The notes beneath the pieces were generated by a model. That model was given only the letters and a program-made list of their open reading frames with translations, was not told where the DNA came from and ran no database searches. Both the position numbers and the translations under genes were made by a program. DNA of 64,000 bases, taken from NCBI GenBank assembly GCA_035772405.1, contig JAYKKM010000377.1, forward strand, positions 186,001 to 250,000. The letters run 5' to 3'. This document shows, one piece after another, positions 33,787 to 46,900 of this stretch. Origin of the DNA: Chrysogorgia sp. JL179-B06 (lineage: Eukaryota; Cnidaria; Anthozoa; Scleralcyonacea; Chrysogorgiidae). Numbering within the stretch: the first letter of the stretch is position 1; every line of letters begins with the position of its first letter.

Positions 33787-34947
33787 AGGGGGTCTACAGT
33801 CGCATCTGCGCATGTGCCAAGTGGGGACTCCACCGGAAATAGGTTTTGTTTACATCTCAGTACTGGACTTGAAGATTTGGAAATCAGTCAAGTAGAACAG
33901 TTCGCTGCATTACCTGACATAGATAACATAACTACGTGCAAATGTCGTGATCACTGTCTTCGAGGAAAGGGCAGAAATTTCTGTCCATGTAGAGGTCTGA
34001 ATAACTTTTGTTCAAGCGCGTGCCATGGCGAAGACTTCGGTCATTATGTATGAACAACAGACGAGACAGCGACAGTGATATGGCGGTAAGTTTATTATTT
34101 TTTATTGTATCCAACCATATGTAATTTATTTCTAAAATCGGGACTGGAATCTTTGTAGCGTGTGACGCTAATTTTTTTACTATTATATATATTGTATACG
34201 TCTTTGGGCATAAAATAACCGCGCAAAGGTGAAATTATTTTCTGCATTTGTTGGTCGATTTTGTCTTTCAATTTCCTTTAAAACATTCTGTATATTTAAT
34301 AGTATATGATTCTGAATGCATCGTTATAAGTTATTTCTTCAGCAGCTTATAAATCGAGTAGCATAATTTTCCGCAATTTCCTTGTTATTCGTTATACTAT
34401 TTTCTCCCTTTACCGTAAACTTATAGTCTAGAAGCATCTGTAGTACTCTTTTCTTTCGACCTGATGGTTCGACTTGAGGGCCAGTACTTGAGGTATTAGG
34501 ATTCCAAAGTCGAAGGTTGTGTCACAAAGGAAATTGAACGACAAAAAGTACAGAATCTAATTGTGAAGCACAAATACGTATAAAATATATATAATAGTAA
34601 GAAAATTAATAGCGTCACACGCTACAATGATTCCAGTCCCAATTTTAGTCCGTTGCTCAGAAATATATTACATATAGTTGGATACAATAAAAAATAATAA
34701 ACTTTATACCGACATGGACAAAAATTTCTACCCTTTCCTCGAAGACAGTGATCACGACATTTGCACGTAGTTATGTTATCTATGTTATGTTATGCAACGA
34801 ACTGTTCTACTTGACTGATTTCCAAATCTTCAAGCGTGAAGCTTTCCTTCGTCTAAGTAACATGAGTCCAGTACTGAGATGTAAACAAAACCTATTTCCG
34901 GTGGAGTCCCCACTTGGCACATGCGCAGATGCGACTGTAGACCCCCT
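33787..34947. mobile_element. Foldback transposon with TTAA duplication and Cys-rich frame
   Basis: Termini AGGGGGTCTACAGTCGCATC and GATGCGACTGTAGACCCCCT, flanked by TTAA at 33783-33786 and 34948-34951. The arms are homologous for over 400 bp, and both arms include a copy of the Cys-rich reading frame; the right arm lacks about 90 bp at its end. TTAA plus AGGGG suggests Kolobok or piggyBac type. Confidence 0.8.
33814..34086 (+). pseudogene. Cys-rich CXC-like frame inside the foldback transposon
   Basis: Reads VEQFAALPDI, then CKCRDHCLRGKGRNFCPCR and FCSSACHGEDFGH, a C-x-C-x3-C...C-P-C...C-x3-C-H pattern seen in repeat-encoded proteins of cnidarians. A stop follows in frame, but a 2-base shift gives CMNNRRDSDSDMA up to a GTAAGT donor at 34087, so an indel has probably broken the original exon. 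Function unknown. Confidence 0.45.
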
Positions 34948-35505
34948 TTAAACGGCACAAAAATGTCCAAGTTTAATAACATTCCTAATTAGTATGAAGG
35001 GCCACTTGACAGACTTATCGGGTTTTATCTAACTTCTTGAATGCCATAAATAGCGCAGACGATTGCACGTATGTGATTGTAGAATAACTTCGTAGTAACA
35101 TTTTAAAAATCATGGTAAATGAGTTGGAAAAAGACCAGAAAAGATAAAAAGTACTACCGCGCAGCATGTGCAGGTCAGATGGAAAGACACAGCTCCAATA
35201 CGGGGTATGAAAGAACATCATAAACTTCGTTCATTAATATATGACGTAGCAAGATCTCGACTTTAGAAACCAGCGTCTCAGCAGCGTCTGCCGAAGTAAG
35301 TCTAGCCTGCCGAGATTAAAAATCTTCATGTGAACAAAACTATTGGCTTTGCCAATTTCATCACGCTGGGCGGGATGAAACTACCATATGAACATAATAT
35401 TTTGAACCCGCTCACCAGGAATATATGAACAGGCCCTAAATCTTTATAATTTTTGAAAAAGAATAATTCACCCCTGGTGCCTATTTAATTTATGTTATAA
35501 ATTTA

Positions 35506-35622
35506 GATCGTCAGGAGGAAAGGAATATTAATGACCTCTTGAAGCAGTATGACGAAGTACAACGGAAAAAAAAGCAACCTGTTGGGAAGTCGACCAAAAA
35601 GTCGGGGAATGAACCACTCGTG
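35506..35622 (+). CDS. Possible exon, transposon-derived or host
   Basis: Between ATTTAG and GTGAGA the plus strand is open and reads RQEERNINDLLKQYDEVQ then a Lys-rich tail and NEPLV. It could be the second exon of the gene whose first exon is the Cys-rich frame to the left, or an unrelated host exon. No partner exons were confirmed. Confidence 0.3.
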
Positions 35623-36030
35623 GTGAGATTTAAGACACTGACTGTCCAAAATATATTTAAACCGATCGCATTGTATAACGCCTACATTTTTCGGTTACTG
35701 TTGAGATTGTAGAGTACTCATGCATCAATTTTCTCGAGTATCCATTTGTTAAAAGAACGAACTATTTTTGTACCCCGAATGTTCCAAGGAGTCGGGTAGC
35801 CATTGCATTACTCATACATAAGCCCAGTTCGATGATAGGAGAAATTAGTTGATTTTCATAGAAGTATAGAATAACAAAATAAAATTGGTCTGCGGCGACA
35901 GGTGTGCGAGGGGTTGTTGCGTAACGTATTTATAGTACTTTCCTTGATTTTCAGGTTACTGTAACGCCACTGAAGCTAACGCGAATGAACAACGTCACGT
36001 ATGTTTGCCATTTATCGTCAACATTGATTA

Positions 36031-36055
36031 GGGAGGGGGGGGGGGGGGGGGGGGG
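36031..36055. repeat. Poly-G run
   Basis: About 24 consecutive G with one interruption nearby; able to form G-quadruplexes and prone to sequencing error. Confidence 0.9.
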
Positions 36056-36913
36056 TGGGTTTGGTGCTATATGTAAATTGTTGCGTAAACATTCACGTGC
36101 GCGTGGCGTGTCCGAATGACGACAATTTAGTCGATCGCAAAGGGAACTTAGTTTAATATCTTTCGGATGGACAAGCGGCATCGGCATTATTCCCATCTTC
36201 CTCCAGGCTTAGTATAATATATTTTTATTATACCTGTAATATAGTTGTGATTAACTCAATTGGGGGTCTTCACCACGTCTTCGTAAACCAAGGGTTTTTA
36301 TTCTTTTTTTTAACCACGACAGACTTAAAACATTAAAAAACATATGTAATATAAAAATACGATTGTGTAAGTAACTGTATAAGTAACCAGTAACTTATGA
36401 CCGTCATTTTGAGAGAAAACCCTTCATCAAAGTAACGCCGTCCAGTTTACCAACCTTACTAGCTACATTTCCCATAAAATATTCACAGTAGCTATAGCAA
36501 TAACTCGTACAAGCTACGTCTGAAACATTATTTTATAAAACGGGAAATAAATAGGCATATTAATAACCGAAATAATAAGGCGCATGCGAAAAAATAACGT
36601 ATAATATTAATTAAAATTTCCATGCATGTTGCAGCCGTTAATTATTTCCCATAAATTGTACATAGATTACTAGGGAGTACAATGATGTCAGAGCTAATTT
36701 TTTAGCTTCTGACGATTCCTTTCTCCTTTTGCAAATAAGAAAGAATGAGTGCGGTGTAGGACTTCCATTCCATCCAGTACTTCTCAATACAATCTTAGAA
36801 GATATAGATGAGTTCAGTATCGGGCATTGTGGATTATTTCATACGGAAATCATCCATCCGTGCCGATCTGTAAAACACCATTAATGTTGTAATAACAGAA
36901 CATAAGGTACTTA

Positions 36914-36947
36914 CTATCTACCTCGATGTCCATGTAGCTCGGAAAAG
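36914..36947 (-). CDS. LMF2: LMF2 terminal exon and stop codon
   Basis: A very strong acceptor (TTTTCTTTTTGATAG) leads into a base that completes an Ile codon, ten residues FSELHGHRGR and then TAG. The phase is exactly the one left by the exon at 45211-45380, across an 8.3-kb intron. A shorter reading with a donor GTAAGT at 36914 is possible (33 nt), so this could instead be an internal microexon; the in-frame stop makes the terminal reading simpler. No confident polyadenylation signal was picked out. Confidence 0.6.
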
Positions 36948-37378
36948 CTATCAAAAAGAAAACAAACTTTCTCTACACCTTGGTCATAAAAGACTTTCTC
37001 TCAATGCCTCAATTATGCAGTTCAGCCTTCCTCACAGCACGTCTTATTCAACATTGGAGTCCACTTGTAATCCAACAAGTCTGACTGCTAAACAAAACTG
37101 GATGAACAATTTAAAACGTAGTTACTCTTTTACTAAGTTGCTTTCATTTTTTGTGTGATCAAAACAGCTACCATTAAACAACTATGATTATAATATATGA
37201 TGGAATGTCTGTATTTTGCTTATTTTCTGCGATTACTGCTAAGTGATGTCAAGTGGTGCTTGACTTGGTCTATGCCAGATAATTTGTGTTATTTAGTCCA
37301 ATGTATAAATATTAAATAGAATGTTTGAATTTACTCGTTTTGCATAAAAGTGACGGTATGTTAAAGATGAGCGACACC

Positions 37379-37424
<46 letters not shown>

Positions 37425-37872
37425 ACAACAACAACAACAAAAAATAAATTAAGGAGCTTATATATTAATTGTTGGTGACCAATCTCCCTTGGTATCGTTT
37501 TACCAATTACAAGTTTTATTTATGGCGTTTAAGCAGTTAAATAAATCCGATTAGTCTGTCAAGTGGACTGGGTTGGCTCGGAAATCGGGAAAAGGGAGGA
37601 ATATTAATTTAACATTAACCCATGCAATGGTAACAATATTACATTTCATATAAATCGAATTTTATACAACCGACAAAGTTTAAACAGTCGATGAAGTCAA
37701 TTTTACCAACGATCTAATATGACGAACAGTTTACCGACAGCCTTAACTATAACGTTTTCCCAACTTCCGTGACCAATCGTTTTTACCGACGACGCCAGGC
37801 TTTACCGACCGACTCCACGTTTTACCGCGTTTTACCGACCAATTCAGTGAAAAGTGGGGGGTCACCCCCCCC

Positions 37873-37903
<31 letters not shown>

Positions 37904-40900
37904 ACACACCCCCCGCACGGTACGCCCCGGCCCATAATCCAAACACTCCTGCAGCTTAATAATGACGTGACATCACCAAATGCTTTGGGGCCTAATTAAT
38001 TCCATTTTGCTCGGGGCTCGTGGGATTTGGCCACCCTTCCTACCGTATGGTTGCACCACTGTTATTTATGGACGTTTCCCCATAAAATCAGGTAGATATG
38101 TAGATACTATTGGCTGAAAAGGGTTTAATACAGAATTTTTAAGTTGCAGTCGACATCTCTTCGCCAATTACGAGTTTTATGGATATCGGGTTACGAACTA
38201 CCAACTACGAGTTTTCGTTTTTGAACAACGAGTTTCAAGTACGTACTTGAAAAACGAGTTTTCAAAACGAGTTTCTAATTGCGAGTTTTTAAATTTATGA
38301 CATCAATCAAACATAATTTAAAGTGGTCCCGGTAGCCGGGTTGGCCCGCTTAGCGAATCCTCCAAATCTTGGGTTAATATAGTAGTTTCATCCCCAACCG
38401 CCTACCGGGACGAAATTGGCATATCGATATGCATGCGACAAAAAAACAATGTGCCAAACAACTCAAGGTCGTGGCTAAAGGGTATGGACAAGAGGTAGGT
38501 TTCAAGATGGTCGCCATCCTGCTTACGAATTGTAATTACGCTGGTTTCCTAATACTAACCTAATCCTAACCCTTACCTTAACATAAATCTTAACATTGGC
38601 CGCCATCTTGAAAATTACCTCTCGTCCACACCAACATCGTTTGTGCTGAGTCCGCTGCCAAAAGGCAAAAGATCGCAGGCTCATCGAAACAATCGATATT
38701 TTTCGCCCGCATCGATACTTTTAATACTTGCAGAAGCACGGTATCGACGATATCAAATATTTGGAATCTGTATCGACCCATCCCTACTTCTCATATAAAC
38801 GCAAGCACGCAATAAAATTTCAATAGGGAAATAAGGCGAGATCTCGCTAAGCGCGCTTGTGAAATATGAACAGGCCCTTAATCATAATCGATTCTACTCA
38901 TCAGTTTCATTAACATACCTGTGACATGCTGCGCGGTAGTACTCTTTATCATTTCTGTTCTTTTTCCAACTCATTTCCCAGGATTTAAAATTACTACGAA
39001 GTTACTCTAATCAATCGCATACCTGCAATCGTCTGCGCTATTTATGGCATTCAAGAAGTTAAATAAAACCAGATAAGTCTGTCAAGTGGTAGCCTGCGTG
39101 TAGGCTAGTCAAGTGGCCCTTCATACTTCGTGGAAGATCTAATCTGATTGGTTGTTTTAATCACAGCCAATCAGGAACCTTATAATGAAGCCAAACGTAA
39201 CCTTAAACAAACCCTAACCTACCCCTAACATCCTAACCATAACCCTAACCCCAAGATCAACTTGGGCATTTATGTGCCGCAATAATACTTATTTATGGAC
39301 GTTTTTCCATAAAAGTAGGTAGATATGTAGACACTATGGGCTGAAAAGGGCTTAAAACAGAATTTTTAAGTTTCAGTAGACACCTCTTCGCCAATTACGA
39401 GTTTTATGGGTATCGGGTTACGAACTACCAACTACGAGTTTTCGTTTTTGAACAGCGAGTTTCAAGTACGTACTTGAAAAACGAGTTTTCAAAACGTGTT
39501 TCTAATTTCGAGTTTTTAAATTCATAACATAAATTAAACATGCACCAAAGGGAGTGAATTATTATTCAAGCCCCGTATTATTTGGTCAGCAATAGCATTG
39601 TTCACATGCGCACTTGATTAATAATCCATTTAATAATATATTCAGGATACCCACATCACCATAATGTTTTTCAGAATAAAATTCCATAAAATAAAGTAAA
39701 ATACAATCAGTACAATTAAAACCGTACAAACAATACAATACAATACAATACAATACAATACAATACAATACAATACAATATAATACAATACAATACAATG
39801 TCGAAGTCTATAAGATCATTAATGCATTTAAAAATAAAAATAGGTTTATGTTTCTGTCGTCTGATTTTCAATGGTTTCCAGTTGAGAATTGTCAACGCCT
39901 CAGTTCATTAGGAGAACGGAGGGGCATCAAGGATACGCTTTGTTTGAAGATTTTCCAACCCGGCAGGCGCGACGAACTTTTCATATGGGAAAATTTCATC
40001 CCGCTTGAATCGGCAGACGCTGCGCGCTGCGATCTCGGCAAGCGGGCCACCCCTACTTCTCATATGAACGCAAGCACGCAACGAAATTTCAATAGGGAAA
40101 TAAGGCGCGATCTCGCTAAGCGCGCTGCTGAACATATGAACATGGGCCATAATCAAAATAGATTCTACTAAGTTTCATTAACATACCTCTTTCCATCTGA
40201 CCTGCACATGCTGCGCGGTAGTAGTCTTTATCGTTTCTGTTCTTTTTCCAACTCATTTCCCAGGATTTAAAAAAAATTACTACGAAGTTACTATAATCGC
40301 ATACGTGCAATCGTCTGCGCTATTTATGGCATTCAAGAAAGTCAAGTGGTAGCCTGCGTGCGGGCTAGTCAAGTGGCCCTTCATACCTTGTGGAAGATCT
40401 AATCTGATTGGTTGTTTTAATCACAGCCAATCAGGAACCTTATAATGAAGCCAAACGTAACTAAACAACCCCCCTCCCTAGTCCTAACCATAACCCTAAT
40501 CCCAAGATAAACTTGGCATTTATGTGCCGCAATAATACAATAAAAGTAGGTAGATATGTAGACACTATGGGCTGAAAAGGGCTTAAGACAGAATTTTTAA
40601 GTTTCAGTCGACACCTCTTCGCCAATTACGAGTTTTATGGGTATCGGGTTACGAACTACCAACTACGAGTTTTCGTTTTTGAAAAGCGAGTTTCAAGTAC
40701 GTACTTGAAAAACGAGTTTTCAAAACGAGTTTCTAATTTCGAGTTTTCGTTACACCTCTCAGCTTCCGTACTCCTTGTTACTTTCATTATTACATAACAT
40801 CAGGAAATCAACCTGATTAACCGTAGTATGCAAATATAGCATGTCATTTCTTGAAGCACCAGCGTTTCACTTCTCTATCGTAACAGTTCACTTCTATCAT

Positions 40901-43900
40901 TTTGTTGTAACGTTGTTTTCGAAGCTGAATAATATTATAGAACGAAGAATATTATTCATAAATTTTCAACAATGTCTGTTCATCTTTGAGAAACAGAGAT
41001 GGTTGTTAATGAGTTGGGAACGAATACAGGCAAAAATAAATGATATCCTCGAGAGTAGAATAGTCACAGGTATGTAACCACTGAGTCAGCATTTTGTGAA
41101 AAATTGAAAAATTAAAAAAATGACAATTGAAAAGTAAAAAAATTAAAACAAAAATATTGAAAATTTGAAAAAAAAAGAAAATAATAAAAATGATTTTATA
41201 AACGAAAAAATTGAGAAATTAAAAAATTAAATAAAAAAAATGAGAAATTAAAAATTGGAAAGTAAAAAAAATAAAAATTGAAAAATAAAAAAAATTAAAA
41301 ATGCAATTCGAAAAATAAAAAAAATAAAACAAAAAATATTGAAAATTATTGAATTATTAATAGAACGAAGAATATTATTCATAATTTTTTAACAATGTCT
41401 GTTCACCTTTGAGAAACAGAGATGGTTGTTAAAGAGCCACTAACTCCTAAAATATTTTTCGTTATTCCAAAATCTAGAAGGTAATTGAGGACGAATACGG
41501 GCAAAAATGAAATCTGTAAAATCCTCAATAGGAGTTACAGGTATGGAATCGCTGAGTCAGCATTTTTTGAAAAATAAAAAAATTAAAAATTAAAAAAATG
41601 AGAAATTAAAAAATTGAAAACTTTAAAAAATTAAAATAATTAATATTAAAAATGTGCGCGCATGTTGACTGGAAAATGTCATGGGGGAGAATGTTTATTT
41701 CATTATTCACGCGAAAAAGTAAACAGGTTTCATTAAAACAAAGAACATAGCGTGTTCTTTATTTCAACGTTAAATTTGAAAATATATAAGATTTATAAGA
41801 TTGTAGATTTATTCTTCGTAAGAAGATTTATTCTTTAATATTTTTTTTAATATTATAATTTTAATATTAATTTTATAATATAATTTTTTTATTTTACAAA
41901 TTTTAAATTTTTTTATTTTTCAAAAAATGCTGACTCAGCGGTTACATACCTGTGACTATTATACTCGAGATTTAAGAAGAGCTAGTTGGACAAAGTGATA
42001 CTTAGGGGCCTAGGTCGAGACGGTTGTGTTTACCACAGTGTAGCTATGGCAATAGTGATATGTAAAAATGCCACAAAATTACCTTTCAAATCCTTTTAAT
42101 TGGTGAAAGAGTTATTTTTAAAGAGTTAAAATTTATTTTATTTGTTATATATAATGTAAAACAAAAATAGTGTTTAAATATTTAAAATGTGGTAGGACTT
42201 CCCTGAAAATCACCTAGCTGTGAGTAGAGTATCCTTAATAAATATCATTATTATGCATTTTTTACTCTATCTCGATTTTGATTGGTTGATAGCATACAGT
42301 TTTGACGTCAAACCTACAGATGATAGCTTGTCGTCGTGGTTACCTTAAAATAAACATGGCGGTGGAAAAAACAAGAACACTCTTTCAAGGGACTTTAACA
42401 GTAAGGTTTATTGACAATTTGTCGCGTATTTATCGAATTATCGGTTTTATTTTTGTCCTGCAACATTTCTGTATCTTGGTTATGATAGTTTTTTCCTATC
42501 TGAGTTAATATGTCCTTACACATTATATGCATAATAAAACAATTATTGGATTCGGTTTTCGCATGATACCGAGCATTATCAAGGCTTCGGCAGATAACAC
42601 AGCAACGGCCTTAACTCTCGTCCAATAATTATTAATTACCATACGATGCACTCCTCTTTACCTTGCAACATTCAACTTTTGATCGACTTTTAACATAATT
42701 TCTCCATTTTAAATACGTTTCAGTTTTTTTAAGTTTTCTTTCTTAAAGTTAATGAACCATTGCTGTTTATACTGAAGAGAACATAAAAGGCGTTTTATAT
42801 TAGGATTTAAACCATGGTAAATTTTCTTGAAGAGTTTCTTGCCAGGAACTTTTAGTTTGTTGCTTAACTTTCTGATGAATGGAAAACTAAAGAAAATTAG
42901 TATTTTATTAAAATTAAAAAATTAATTAATAATTCTTATGAATTATTCTTAATTTAAATTTAATTATTCTTAATTATTCTTACAAAAAGGAAATTAATAT
43001 TTAATTAATATTTGTAAATTGGCAAGAGAATGTTCCTGATTTACATTAACGTTTTTGTTGATTTTCTCAATTAAAACAGCTTATATCTTTAAGACACTTA
43101 ATAGACATGGACACTTACAGCAGATGTATTTTATTGTAATTCAGTTTGTGGTTTTGAAGTTGATACTGCTGTATTCTCCGATAAATTATCTACAAAAACA
43201 TGTCGGCAATTTTTGAAATACAGTTTGGTTCAGATTAAAAAAAACAATTTAAATCAAGTCGCCACAAACTTCACATCTTCCTAATTCAAAACGTGATAAA
43301 ATCGGAAATACGCAACATATCAAAAATCGCCGATACGTAACGATAATTTAAAGGAGAATACAACAGTGTCAACTTGAAAACCACAAAGTGAATTACAAAT
43401 GACTTTAAACTCAACAAGCCATCACAGTTATTTTTTTATGGTAGATAAAGTAGTTGGCCAAAATGTTTTTCGTGAAATTAGATTTCATAACCACGTTATA
43501 TGATCAATTAGCTTTAAATTGCGGTGATCGCATTAATAAGGGCGCATGTTGCGGGCTTTTTTACAAGGTGATACTGGATAACCCTATTGCTACGTTAAGA
43601 ACCTACCACCCTGATTTTTCATTAGATATCAAATAAATAAGCATCTATCGCAAGCTAAAATGTCGGAAGTTAAGTAAACTAAAATTAAGGCCTGCTGGAC
43701 AGGGTTAGCACTTGGATAAGTGACCATCTAGGTATACCGGTGTTGAGTTCTGAGTGAGAGCAGAGATTTTTTGCTAGTGTTTGAGTGCATTTACATCGAA
43801 AATCTCCAGCCTTCCTAGGTGAGACCTCGGGTAGTCAATATCGAAATCTCGCCAAGGAGGGCTCTCTCATATAAACGAAAACAAATTTTACAAAGGATGT

Positions 43901-46900
43901 CAATGACATGTCGGATCTCGGCAAAGAGGACTAGCCTTACCAAGAGAGCAACCAGGCCGCCATATACGTACCCATAAAGGTGATGGTGATTGTTCACCAA
44001 AAATCGTAATCAAAAATCGTAATTCGCAACAATCGTAATTAACCAAGTATTGTTGTGACGTCAACTAAGGAACTCGTAAGTCAAAAGCGTGTTCTGTTTC
44101 TGCTCCAACGAGTGAAACCATTTGTATTCAAATGTTTGAGTCAAAGTAGTATGTTACTGTTATGTTACATAGAGGATATTACACGGTTGCGCGAATATAT
44201 GAATTTTATCTTCGAGTGGTGAAGACAATACTTTACGAATGAGCGCAGCGAATGAATAAAATATTGTTTTCACCACGAGAAGATAAAATTCATATCTTTA
44301 AGCCACCGTGTAATTTTCTTTTTATTAAATAGATTCAATGCAAAAGGTGGGAATATCTTCACTAGTGAGGATATGGAAAATATGTCACTGCATACTGTAT
44401 TTCTTAAAACACTCCCATCTATATAATAAAGTGTGTTATGTAATAGTAAGTTATGTTACAGTATGTTATGTTACAGTATATTATGTTACAGTATGTTATG
44501 TACCAGTATGTTATGTTGTAACATAACATACTGTAACATAAGATACTGTAACATAACATACCGTAACATAACATACTGTAACATAACATACCGTAACATA
44601 ACATACTGTAACATAACATACTGTAGCATAACATACTGTAACATAACATACTGTAACATAACATACTGTACCATAACATACTGTAACATAACATACTGTA
44701 GTATGTTATGTTACAATATGTTATGGTACATTATATTATGTTACAGTATGTTATGTTACAGTATGTTATGTTACAGTATGTTATGTTAGAGTATGTTATG
44801 TTACAGTATGTTTGTTCTTTTCTATTCCTTCGCTACTGCATTCTTTTTTGTTCGTTTTCTTTTTTATATATGTCATTCTTTATTTGTATTGCAGTTAAAA
44901 TTGATTAAATTATATATCGATTTACTTGTATGGAAGTTGATGTACTATTTGCGCGAACAAACGAACCAAAATAAATCAAACAAAAATAAATCACTAGTTT
45001 TATGTATCAGTATAATTTATTTAAAGTCGATCATATTTAATAATTATATTCTATAATTATATATTGATAATTATATTTAATAGTCGATCATCGAGACCCC
45101 AGACTGGAATGTTCAACTCCTAATGTTCCGAGCTGATACACAAGTGTAGTAACCACTACACTATACTGACTGGTCCTGAGCAAAATAAATCTAGTTTTGG
45201 GATGACTTACATAAGTACACGCCCTTTCTTCGTCCACCACAGTTTGGTTGCAAGTAGAACAAGTGATGATGAAAACAATAATAGAATAAGACGAGCTCCA
45301 AGTCTACCTTGGTGAGCACTACGTAAACTGTGAATAACAGTGTACAGTAATCCAAAGACATGTTCATCAGGAATATCAGTCTAAAAAACAACAGTCAGAC
45401 GTTATAACATAGATTTAACATAACGCCACTTCTGATTCTTTCTGATTCACTTCTGATTTCTATTAAGGGGGTTAGGATTAGTGATTTGGCCTTAACCTCA
45501 TTAGTATTATTAAGCTGTAAATTACGTCACAACCTTAACCATAATTAGTATTCATCCTCGTGTATCTTCAGGGTCCCAAACCCTAGCCGTCATCCCCTAT
45601 GTACCCTCAGGAACCCTAGCTCTCATTAGTATTCATTTTATAGTACATCATTATTTATGCTTACCCCATCTACCTCATGGCTCTAACCTCTTCCACCTTT
45701 ACCACTTCTAACCCTTTCACCGTTATTCCACCAGAAACCATTACGTAACTTTTCCGATTCCCTTCCCTACGTTACGTAATTTTGGTGTGATATCATTTCC
45801 GATTTGCCGCCGACTCCTTCCGATTTTATATACAGTACCTTTATTATCAAAAGGACATTATTATCAAAAGGACGTATCAAAAGGAAATTATCTTATATTA
45901 TCAAAAGGACGTATTTGCTCGTCAGTAGTCAGGGCAATGTATTTGCTCTTTCTTGTGTGGAATATCTATTTGTATTTACTCTTCGGTCACTTCCATATAT
46001 GGAATACGTATTTGAAGTTCGTATGCAGATTTTTGCCTTCCGTATTATGAGAAAATTATTAGAAATAATATACGAGCCGATATCAGGTTTAAACATAATG
46101 ATATAAAACAAGCGTTTATTGATAGGAGCTTTCGGCTGTCAGATTACAGCCTTCAACGGGTTAAAAAAATATGGAAATCTACACCTATATATATACAAGT
46201 AGAAAAATATTAATGAGAATGACAGGATGAGACATAAGATATATGGATAATGTGTTGTTTCTTTAGTGGAATAGCATATTGTCCTGGAAGAGGTTTCAAG
46301 TTGTTGTCGGCTTCTTTCATTAATCCGGTGTGCCAAGATTCTAAAGTCTTACGTGTTCGATAATTGCCTCTATCAATAATCCGTCCGTTTTCGAAATCAA
46401 TGATATGATCGTTATTCCAAGCGTGTTTTTATTATTTTGTGACTTATTCTATGAACATAAAAGAGATGGTTCATGCTTTGGATTTCTCCATTGAGTTATG
46501 GATGCGTTTGAGAAGTTTGAGAGAACACTAAAAAATCTATCACCTCCTAATCTCCTAATCCATAACTCAACGGAGTACGCCAAACCATGATCCATTTTTT
46601 TAAATAAATATTGTGCTTCGTAATCGTCACTGGTTGCTGGTGAGATCAAGGATTGTTTTTAAGATCCTAATAATTACTTTCAAAGCTTTACATAGCCAGG
46701 CACCTATTTATATTACTTATATTTACTAACTAAATATAAACCTACAGGTACTCGTACTTTAAGATCATCAAACCGAAATCTGCTACTTGAGCCAAAATCC
46801 AAAACGGTGACTCATGGAGACAGAACATTTTCAGTTGCCGCACCAAAACTGTGGAATTCATTTCCACAGGAAATTAGAAGCATTGATACTTTAAGTAGTT

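Larger units (their letters stand above)
34948..36913. other. LMF2 3' flank
   Basis: Contains a partial copy of the 38800/40020 module (35000-35330), the candidate exon at 35506 and a pure G run at 36031-36055. Otherwise no gene. Confidence 0.45.

Noticed and set aside
40841..41077. Plus-strand exon candidate ending VTG before GTATGT, with a diverged second copy at 41400-41560
   Set aside because: The segment and its donor are repeated in inverted orientation at 41937, so it belongs to the foldback element.
44419..44908. Several 60-120 codon ORFs on both strands
   Set aside because: Frames through the 15-bp satellite.
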